Assembly: GCA_003221985.1 (NCBI GenBank)
Contig: QHUQ01000114.1
Location: forward strand, 1-6,714
Direction of reading: 5' to 3'
Source: Gemmatimonadota bacterium
GTDB taxonomy: Bacteria; Gemmatimonadota; Gemmatimonadetes; Gemmatimonadales; GWC2-71-9
DNA length: 6,714 nucleotides
Shown: positions 1 to 5,042 of the stretch, piece after piece
How the letters are laid out: every line of letters starts with the position of its first letter
Position numbering within the stretch: the first letter of the stretch is position 1
Translations under genes and position numbers: made by a program
Notes under the pieces: generated by a model
Seen by the model: only the letters and a program-made list of their open reading frames with translations
Databases searched by the model: none
Told to the model about the DNA's origin: nothing

Positions 1-20
1 CATTGAACATTGGACATTGT
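1..20. repeat. Short degenerate CATTGRA repeat at the left edge
   Basis: Three and a half imperfect copies of a 6-7 base unit (CATTGAA, CATTGGA, CATTGT, CATTT) lie just downstream of the stop codon of the small minus-strand gene. This is seen directly but is short and cut by the window edge, so its true extent is unknown. It could be the end of a longer intergenic simple repeat. No terminator hairpin is visible in it. Confidence 0.35.
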
Positions 21-337
21 CATTTAAGCCACTCCAGTGTTACGCGCTTCGCGATGAGAAACGTCAGAACGTACCACAGGAGCACACTCGCCGCCCCGAC
101 CAGCCGCGCCGTCCGCTCCACGGGCAGTGATACGGCGACATACGCCGCAAGCGGCACGGTCGTGCCGATGGCCACGAGGCGCGCGACCTTGCTCGCGCGC
201 CGCTCGAGCAGCCGGGTGCAATTGGCGCACAGCCCGCCGATCGGAATGCCCGCGGTGTCCGTGCCGCACTTCGCGCACGGATGGCTAGGCCCTAACCCGC
301 TGGACCACGGCGCGGGCGAATTCGGCCGTAGCAGCAC
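20..337 (-). CDS. Small zinc-ribbon protein with two membrane segments, function unknown
   Basis: The predicted protein has 105 residues from a GTG start. Two CxxC pairs, C21/C24 (CAKC) and C37/C40 (CANC), sit 12 residues apart and form a probable four-cysteine zinc ribbon at the N-terminus. A basic linker (RLLERRASK) follows, then two hydrophobic segments at about 51-71 and 79-97, then a short basic tail ending EWLK. I infer a small inner-membrane protein with a cytoplasmic metal-binding head; I do not recognise a named family. The start is uncertain. The GTG at 337 has a GGGGGGA run one base upstream, closer than ideal, and would overlap the 3' end of the isocitrate dehydrogenase gene by 53 bases. 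The only upstream alternative is an ATG at 430, which adds 31 low-complexity residues and a 146-base overlap. The paired cysteines and clean membrane segments argue for a real gene. It is the last gene of the minus-strand operon. Confidence 0.6.
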   Translation of the reverse strand: MLLRPNSPAPWSSGLGPSHPCAKCGTDTAGIPIGGLCANCTRLLERRASKVARLVAIGTTVPLAAYVAVSLPVERTARLVGAASVLLWYVLTFLIAKRVTLEWLK

Positions 338-1307
338 GTCCCCCCAAGTCGGGTGTGCGAACCTTGTCCTGCACGATGGTCGCTTCCAGCGCGCAACGCA
401 GCCGCGTGCCCGCCTCGAGCTCCCCCACATGATCGAGCATCATCGCGGCCGCCAGCAGCTGCGCCGAGGGATTCGCGATTCCCTTGCCGGCAATGTCGGG
501 CGCGGAGCCGTGCACCGGCTCGAAGATGGCGGCGTGCGTGCCGATGTTGGCACCCGGCGCGAGGCCGAGACCGCCGATCAACCCGGCGGCCTCATCCGAG
601 AGAATGTCGCCGAACAGGTTCGTCGTGACGATCACGTCGAACTGCTCCGGTTTGATCACGAGCTGCATCGCGGTGTTGTCCACGATCTTGTCGTCGGACG
701 CGATGACGCCGGCATACTGCTCGGCGACCCGCCTCGCCACCTCGAGGAACAGGCCGGACGTCGCCTTCAGGATGTTCGCCTTGTGCACGATCGTCACCTT
801 CTTGCGGCCGTGCGTCTTGGCGTACTCGAACGCGTACTTCGCGATGCGCTCGCTGCCTTCGCGTGTGACGATCGACATCGCCTGCGCCATGGCGCGCCGG
901 TCGGCGCCGATCTTGAACGTGTGATCGAGCCCGACGTACAGCCCCTCGGTGTTCTCGCGGATGATCACGAGATCGATGTGGTCGTAGCGGCCGCCCGGGA
1001 CGATCGTCTTCGTCGGCCGGACATTGGCGTACAGGTCGAACTCCTGACGCATGGCGACGTTGACCGACCGGTAGCCGCCGCCCACGGGCGTCGTGAGCGG
1101 GCCTTTGAGGCAGAGACGCGTGCGGCGAATCGAATCGAGCGTGGCGTTGGGGAGCGGAGTGCCGGCTTTCTCGACCGCCGCCATCCCGCCGTACTCTTCA
1201 TCCCAGTCGAACTTCGCTCCCAGCGCGTCGAGCACCTGCAACGTCGCAGCGGTGATCTCGGGACCAATGCCGTCTCCCGGGATCAGCGTGGCCTCGCGCG
1301 TCTTCAC
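285..1307 (-). CDS. icd: NAD-dependent isocitrate dehydrogenase
   Basis: This 340-residue enzyme of the isocitrate/isopropylmalate dehydrogenase family oxidatively decarboxylates isocitrate to 2-oxoglutarate in the cytoplasmic TCA cycle. The N-terminal IPGDGIGPE motif is at residues 9-17. The isocitrate-type substrate loop has S81, N83 and R87 (RSVNVAMRQE), followed by R97 (NVRPTK) and R117. The catalytic tyrosine is Y124 (RENTEGLY) and the catalytic lysine K176 (VHKANILK). The metal-binding aspartates are D210, D234 and D238 (FGDILSDEA). The Ser/Asn pair in the substrate loop favours isocitrate over isopropylmalate. After the HGSAP motif come D271-I272, the pair typical of NAD-using members; the NADP enzyme of E. 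coli has Lys-Tyr there. The GTG start at 1307 puts the protein at normal family length, has GGGA five bases upstream, and overlaps the TGA of the preceding lipoprotein gene as GTGA, suggesting translational coupling. An ATG at 1391 would add 28 residues without family support. Alternatives such as homoisocitrate dehydrogenase are less likely. Confidence 0.93.
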   Translation of the reverse strand: MKTREATLIPGDGIGPEITAATLQVLDALGAKFDWDEEYGGMAAVEKAGTPLPNATLDSIRRTRLCLKGPLTTPVGGGYRSVNVAMRQEFDLYANVRPTKTIVPGGRYDHIDLVIIRENTEGLYVGLDHTFKIGADRRAMAQAMSIVTREGSERIAKYAFEYAKTHGRKKVTIVHKANILKATSGLFLEVARRVAEQYAGVIASDDKIVDNTAMQLVIKPEQFDVIVTTNLFGDILSDEAAGLIGGLGLAPGANIGTHAAIFEPVHGSAPDIAGKGIANPSAQLLAAAMMLDHVGELEAGTRLRCALEATIVQDKVRTPDLGGRAATAEFARAVVQRVRA

Positions 1308-1975
1308 GGCAATCCCGGCGTCAGGCTCTTCACGGCGCGCGTGAGCGCGGTCCAGGGATCGGTGCCCTCCCCTCGAGCCGTCGTGCGCCAACCCACCCGC
1401 CCGACGCGCGTGTCGATCAGTACCACGGACAGCTCTGCGACGGCGATCGGCGGTTGGGCGGATGGACGGTTGGGCGGTTGGCGAAACACCAATCCCGCGG
1501 GCACCAGCACATATCTCCCACCCACCAAACCCATCAACGTGCGAAGCTGATAGCGCAGGGGGTCAGGGACCTCCACGATCTTCTCGGCGCGGAGAAACGG
1601 CGTTCCCATCTGGTCGGGATCGGCGGCGATACCGGCCGCGCGGCGGGCAACGCGCCGCACCTCCGACGCACTAGCCCAACCGACTTCCGGAGCCCGCGCA
1701 GTGAGAAACGTCGCGATGATGCTGTCGCTCTTGTCCAATGTGGCGCGACGGTCCGCCATCAGCGCATCCCAGTGCAGCGTGTCCTCAGCCGCGACGAGCG
1801 TCAGTGGCATGAGCGCGACGCGCTGACCGGAGAGTCCGGCGGTAGGCAAGGGCGCCGTGGGCACGGGCGTTGGCTGCTGAGCCGATTGCCTGCCACCGCA
1901 GCTCCACAGGCTGCCGAGTGCCACGACGCACCAGGCACGACGCACGAAGTAGTTGTGTTGTAATGGGTTAGTCAC
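1304..1975 (-). CDS. Putative secreted lipoprotein, function unknown
   Basis: The protein has 223 residues. A basic stretch (R12, R13) and a hydrophobic core end at LWSC (residues 23-26), which resembles a lipobox with C26 as the lipidated cysteine, although Trp at the -2 position is atypical. A Gln/Pro/Thr-rich linker follows (about 30-47), then a soluble domain of about 175 residues. That domain opens with a strand-like RVALMPLTLV (52-61), contains a helical ASEVRRVARRAAG segment, and ends with strands GRYVLVPAGLVF (153-164) and AELSVVLIDTRVGRVGWRT (180-198). The alternation and the ALMP opening recall small periplasmic lipoproteins of the CsgG/LpoB/GNA1162 type, but that is inference from pattern. 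Residues 166-177 are a Pro-rich loop encoded by a DNA tandem repeat. The GTG at 1975 lies 9 bases after the SDR stop and has no clear ribosome-binding site; a GTG at 1945 would give a more compact signal peptide and also lacks one. The stop overlaps the isocitrate dehydrogenase start. Confidence 0.72.
   Translation of the reverse strand: MTNPLQHNYFVRRAWCVVALGSLWSCGGRQSAQQPTPVPTAPLPTAGLSGQRVALMPLTLVAAEDTLHWDALMADRRATLDKSDSIIATFLTARAPEVGWASASEVRRVARRAAGIAADPDQMGTPFLRAEKIVEVPDPLRYQLRTLMGLVGGRYVLVPAGLVFRQPPNRPSAQPPIAVAELSVVLIDTRVGRVGWRTTARGEGTDPWTALTRAVKSLTPGLP
1452..1483. repeat. Four-copy octamer tandem repeat inside the lipoprotein gene
   Basis: On the plus strand four adjacent 8-base units read GGTTGGGC, GGATGGAC, GGTTGGGC and GGTTGGCG. 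Units 1 and 3 are identical and the others differ at two positions. On the coding (minus) strand the tract specifies most of a Pro/Gln/Asn-rich loop (QPPNRPSAQPPI, residues 166-177) between two predicted strands of the lipoprotein. An 8-base unit does not preserve frame per copy, so gain or loss of one unit would break the gene. Confidence 0.7.
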
Positions 1976-1984
1976 GCGGCCAAT

Positions 1985-2779
1985 CTAAGCCAGCGTGAGG
2001 CCGCCGTCCACCACGATGACCTGTCCGGTGATGTGCCGCGCCGCGTCGCTGCACAAGAACAGGATCACGCGCGATACGTCTTCCGGTTCGGCGACGCGGC
2101 CGAGCACCGACTCATGCTCGGCGCGCTCGAGGACTTCGCGCGGCAGCTGCGTCAGCAGCTCCGTCTTCACGAATCCGGGTGCGACCGCGTTGACGTTGAT
2201 CCCGGCGGAGCCGAGATCGACCGCCGCGGCCTTCGTCAGCCCGATGAGCGCCGCCTTGCTCGCCGCGTAATTCGCGATGCCGAACCCCGGCCGGAACGCC
2301 TGATGGCTTGCCACGTTGACGATCTTGCCGAAGCGTTGCGCGCGCATGTACGGTGCGACGGCGTGGATGCAGTTGAACGCGCCGCTGACGTTCGTATCCA
2401 TGACTTCCGACCAGGCCTCCGGCGTGAGTCTCCAGAGCGCGCCGTCATGAGTCACGCCCGCGTTGTTGACGAGATAGTGCACGCCGCCGAGCTGACTCCG
2501 CACCTGGCCGACGAAATGCTCGACCAGGTCCATCTCTCGCACGTCGCACAGCGCCGAGTAGCACGGGACACCCAGCGCCTTGATGGCGGTCTCGGTGAGG
2601 AGCGCCTGGGGGCCGACCTCGCGTCCCGGCATCTCGACGTAATTGAAGCCGACGCCGCAGCCGGCCTGTGCGAACTCGAGCGCCACGGCGCGTCCCAACC
2701 CGGTAGCGCCGCCGGTCACGATGAGGACGCGACCGCGGAGGGATTCAGCGTTCTTCTTGGGTTGGGGCCGCTCCTGCAC
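1985..2779 (-). CDS. Short-chain dehydrogenase/reductase, FabG-type 3-oxoacyl-[ACP] reductase-like
   Basis: This is a classical SDR, 264 residues from the GTG at 2779, acting as an NAD(P)-dependent ketone/alcohol oxidoreductase in the cytoplasm. The cofactor motif TGGATGLG is at 22-29, the adenine-pocket aspartate D79 is in CDV, and NNAG is at 105-108. The catalytic tetrad is N130, S158 (NVASHQ), Y171 and K175 (YAASK). The loop VAPGFVKTE (199-207) and the C-terminal TGQVIVVDGG (251-260) are typical of the FabG group. The closest match by motif is 3-oxoacyl-ACP reductase or acetoacetyl-CoA reductase, but SDR substrates cannot be read from motifs, and no acyl carrier or other fatty acid synthesis gene is adjacent, so I give no symbol. 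The start is uncertain: a TTG at 2839 would add 20 Ser/Pro/Gly-rich residues and run past the other TTG at 2827 of cstA. Even from the GTG the N-terminal lead (QERPQPKKNAES) is longer than usual. It is the first gene of the minus-strand operon. Confidence 0.9.
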   Translation of the reverse strand: MQERPQPKKNAESLRGRVLIVTGGATGLGRAVALEFAQAGCGVGFNYVEMPGREVGPQALLTETAIKALGVPCYSALCDVREMDLVEHFVGQVRSQLGGVHYLVNNAGVTHDGALWRLTPEAWSEVMDTNVSGAFNCIHAVAPYMRAQRFGKIVNVASHQAFRPGFGIANYAASKAALIGLTKAAAVDLGSAGINVNAVAPGFVKTELLTQLPREVLERAEHESVLGRVAEPEDVSRVILFLCSDAARHITGQVIVVDGGLTLA

Positions 2780-2862
2780 AACCGGCGCGGAAGCTTCGCG
2801 CCCGCCAGACGACCACGGGTACGGGCTTGAGGGGCTCAAGGGATTCGAACCTATGTTCGAAC
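2780..2862. promoter_or_regulatory. Divergent control region between the SDR operon and cstA
   Basis: With the preferred starts, about 83 bases separate two divergent genes, so both promoters should lie here or just inside the genes. On the plus strand TTGAGG (2827-2832) and TATGTT (2852-2857) weakly resemble -35 and -10 boxes, each 4 of 6, but the 19-base spacing is long. Such a promoter would start transcription near 2864 and would then favour the GTG at 2899 as the cstA start. The region also holds a perfect hairpin and two TTCGAAC boxes (2844-2850 and 2856-2862), followed by TTGAAC (2863-2868); GTTCGAAC at 2855-2862 is a perfect palindrome. Operator function is inference; no regulator gene is present in the window. 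Confidence 0.45.
2826..2840. repeat. Perfect 6-bp inverted repeat with 3-base loop in the divergent region
   Basis: CTTGAG, loop GGG, then CTCAAG form a perfect short hairpin or operator-like dyad. It has no T-tract on either side, so an intrinsic terminator is unlikely. Its place between divergent genes fits a regulator-binding site better, although a 15-base dyad can arise by chance. Confidence 0.5.
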
Positions 2863-4929
2863 TTGAACATCGGCAAGCGGCGTCGCAACTTACGGCCCGT
2901 GCGGGCGGTCATCTGGGTGGTCATTTCCGTACTGGGCGCGGCCGCGTTTGGCGTGCTCGCGCTGGCCCGCGGCGAAACGATCAGCGCCGCCTGGCTGTTG
3001 ATCGCCGCCGTCTGTACGTACGTCGTCGCCTACCGGTTCTACTCGAAATTCCTCGCCACACGCGTCTTCGGCCTCGATCCCCGGCGCGCCACGCCGGCGG
3101 AGCGCTTCAACAACGGCCATGACTTCGTACCCACGAACAAGTGGGTGCTGTTCGGCCACCACTTCGCCGCCATCGCGGGGGCCGGCCCGCTCGTCGGCCC
3201 GGTGCTCGCGGCGCAGTTCGGCTTCCTCCCCGGCACGCTGTGGCTCGTGATCGGGGTCGTGCTCGGCGGCGCGGTGCAGGACTTCACGATCCTGTTCTGC
3301 TCGCTGCGCCGGGACGGCAAGTCGCTCGGCCAGATGGCCAAGGAGGAAGTCAGTAAAGTCACCGGCGTGACGGCCATGATCGCCGTGCTCGCGATCATGA
3401 TCATTCTGCTCGCGGTGCTGGCGTTGATCGTGGTGAACGCGCTGCGGGCGTCACCGTGGGGACTCTTCACGATCGCCTGCACCATTCCCATCGCGCTGCT
3501 CATGGGCTGGTGGATGAAACGCTGGCGCCCCGGGAAAGTGGGCGAAGCGTCGATCGTCGGTGCGCTGCTGCTGTTCATCGCATTAGTCGGCGGCGGCAGC
3601 GTCGCGAGCCACCCCGCGCTCGCCGCGGCGTTCACCCACAGCGGCACGTCGCTCACCTGGATGATGATCGCCTACGGGTTCATCGCCTCGGTGCTGCCGG
3701 TGTGGATGCTGCTGTGCCCCCGCGACTATCTGTCGACTTTCCTCAAGATCACGACGGTGGTGGTGCTCGCCGTCGCGATTCTGATCATTCTGCCGCCGCT
3801 GCGGATGCCGGCGCTCACGCCGTTCGCCACCGCGGGCGAGGGCCCGGTTTTTGCCGGCAAGTTGTTCCCGTTCGCGTTCATCACGATCGCGTGCGGCGCG
3901 ATCTCGGGATTCCACTCACTCGTGGCGTCGGGCACGACGCCCAAGATGATCACGCGCGAGACCGATGCCCGCATGATCGGCTACGGCGGCATGATCATGG
4001 AGTCGTTCGTGGGCGTCATGGCGATGATCGCGGCCTGTACGCTCGATCCCGGCGTGTATTTCGCGATGAACACGACCCCCACGGCCCTGGCCGGCGCGTC
4101 CCAGGTTCTCACCCAGGCCGGTTTCGTGGTGACGCCGGATTACATGCAGGCGCTGGCTGCGCAGATGGGCGAGCAAACGTTGATCGCCCGGACCGGCGGG
4201 GCGCCGTCCCTCGCCGTCGGCATGGCGCACATCTTCTCGACGCTGACCAGCGCACTCGGCGGAAGCGGCAAGACGTTGACGGCACTGTGGTACCACTTCG
4301 CCATCATGTTCGAGGCGCTGTTCATCCTCACGACGATCGACACCGGCACTCGCGTCGGCCGTTTCATGCTCCAGGAGATCGTCGGCCATGTCTGGCCACG
4401 ATTCGGGCAAACGTCATGGTACCCGAGCGTCTTGCTCGCGAGCGGCACGGTGTGTGCCGCGTGGGGCTACTTCCTGTATCAGGGCGTGATTGATCCGCTG
4501 GGCGGGATCAATTCGCTATGGCCGTTGTTCGGCATCTCGAACCAACTGCTCGCTGCGGTCGCGTTGTGCGTGGCGACCACGATCCTGATCAAGATGCAGC
4601 GGCAGCGCTACCTCTGGGTCACGCTGGGCCCACTCGCATGGTTGATCGTGGTGACGATGACCGCCGGATACCAGAAGGTCTTTTCCGCCGATCCGAAGCT
4701 CGGCTTTCTGGCGCACGCTGCCACACTCGCAACATCAACCGATCTCAACGCGAGCAGGCTGATCTTCAACGATCGGCTCAACGCCGTTGTGGCGCTGTTC
4801 TTCATGGTCGTTGTCGCGATGCTGGTCTTCACGTCAGCACGCGAATGGTGGCTGGTCCTATCCCAGCGCAAACCGGCCGTTGTCCACGAGTCGCCATACA
4901 TTCCCACGACCCTGGTCGCAGCCGATTAG
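2863..4929 (+). CDS. cstA: CstA/BtsT-family carbon starvation transporter (pyruvate/peptide uptake)
   Basis: This is a large multi-pass inner-membrane protein of about 688 residues, close to E. coli CstA (about 700). CstA and BtsT of E. coli import pyruvate by proton symport, and CstA has also been tied to peptide uptake under carbon starvation. The family signature runs from FNNGHDFVPTNKWVLFGHHF (82-101) into AAIAGAGPLVGPVLAAQ (102-118), followed by GAVQDF and the cytoplasmic RRDGKSLGQMAKEE. Further conserved blocks are EALFILTTIDTGTRVGRF (484-501) and GGINSLWPLFGISNQLL (547-563). Many hydrophobic helices cover the length, and there is no signal peptide beyond the first membrane segment (about 16-34). 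No frameshift or missing block is seen. The start is uncertain: TTG 2863 leaves an Arg/Lys-rich cytoplasmic N-terminus about as long as expected; TTG 2827 (700 residues) and GTG 2899 (676 residues) are alternatives, and none has a good ribosome-binding site. The gene is divergent from the SDR operon and convergent with kup. Confidence 0.95.
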   Translation: MNIGKRRRNLRPVRAVIWVVISVLGAAAFGVLALARGETISAAWLLIAAVCTYVVAYRFYSKFLATRVFGLDPRRATPAERFNNGHDFVPTNKWVLFGHHFAAIAGAGPLVGPVLAAQFGFLPGTLWLVIGVVLGGAVQDFTILFCSLRRDGKSLGQMAKEEVSKVTGVTAMIAVLAIMIILLAVLALIVVNALRASPWGLFTIACTIPIALLMGWWMKRWRPGKVGEASIVGALLLFIALVGGGSVASHPALAAAFTHSGTSLTWMMIAYGFIASVLPVWMLLCPRDYLSTFLKITTVVVLAVAILIILPPLRMPALTPFATAGEGPVFAGKLFPFAFITIACGAISGFHSLVASGTTPKMITRETDARMIGYGGMIMESFVGVMAMIAACTLDPGVYFAMNTTPTALAGASQVLTQAGFVVTPDYMQALAAQMGEQTLIARTGGAPSLAVGMAHIFSTLTSALGGSGKTLTALWYHFAIMFEALFILTTIDTGTRVGRFMLQEIVGHVWPRFGQTSWYPSVLLASGTVCAAWGYFLYQGVIDPLGGINSLWPLFGISNQLLAAVALCVATTILIKMQRQRYLWVTLGPLAWLIVVTMTAGYQKVFSADPKLGFLAHAATLATSTDLNASRLIFNDRLNAVVALFFMVVVAMLVFTSAREWWLVLSQRKPAVVHESPYIPTTLVAAD

Positions 4930-5029
4930 ATAGCTGTTAGCTCCGCACTGTTGGCCACTGCTGCGTCTGCTGCGTCTTGGCGTCTTCTGAGTTCGGGGTG
5001 CTGTTCGCCAGGTGTCTATAGCTCCACAT
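4930..5029. other. Convergent intergenic stretch between cstA and kup
   Basis: These 100 bases lie between two stop codons on opposite strands. I see no ORF, RNA gene or convincing bidirectional terminator. A small AGCT-GTT-AGCT dyad (4933-4943) follows the cstA stop but is too short and lacks a T-tract. The rest is made of decayed short repeats, annotated separately. Confidence 0.5.
4960..4986. repeat. Nine-base tandem repeat, about three copies
   Basis: GCTGCGTCT at 4960-4968 is followed directly by an identical copy at 4969-4977 and a diverged copy TGGCGTCTT at 4978-4986. It is non-coding and lies between convergent genes, where simple repeats are tolerated. No function is implied. Confidence 0.55.
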
Positions 5030-5042
5030 CTATAGCTCTACA
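5015..5042. repeat. 14-bp tandem duplication across the kup stop codon
   Basis: TCTATAGCTCCACA (5015-5028) and TCTATAGCTCTACA (5029-5042) abut exactly and differ at one base. The second copy contains the kup stop codon and the codons for its last residues; the first lies just downstream of the stop in kup orientation. The pattern is a small replication-slippage duplication of the gene end. Confidence 0.75.

Larger units (their letters stand above)
20..2779 (-). other. Predicted four-gene operon: SDR, lipoprotein, icd, zinc-ribbon protein
   Basis: All four genes are on the minus strand. The SDR stop is 9 bases from the lipoprotein start, the lipoprotein stop overlaps the icd start by 4 bases (GTGA), and icd overlaps the probable start of the last gene. 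No room is left for internal terminators, and the only sizeable upstream gap is the divergent region at 2780-2862. Co-transcription is inferred from spacing; a shared pathway is not evident from the gene products. Confidence 0.75.

Noticed and set aside
3..1550. 515-residue plus-strand open frame opposite icd and the lipoprotein gene
   Set aside because: It is antisense to a strongly supported icd, its translation is Arg/His/Ala-rich with no recognisable domain, and long empty antisense frames are common in G+C-rich DNA.
2033..2830. 265-residue plus-strand open frame opposite the SDR gene
   Set aside because: It mirrors the SDR codons, has biased low-complexity composition and shows no domain.
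2841..2852. GGATTCGAACCT, resembling the T-arm of a minus-strand tRNA gene
   Set aside because: The flanking bases give only about three of five T-stem pairs and no acceptor, anticodon or D-arm can be built from the adjacent sequence, which runs into the cstA coding region. A tRNA remnant cannot be excluded but is not supported.
3456..4493. 345-residue plus-strand frame inside cstA
   Set aside because: It is an out-of-frame shadow of the CstA coding sequence, rich in Arg/His/Asp, with no membrane or domain pattern.
4933..4943. AGCT-GTT-AGCT dyad after the cstA stop as a terminator
   Set aside because: Only four pairs, and no following T-tract.
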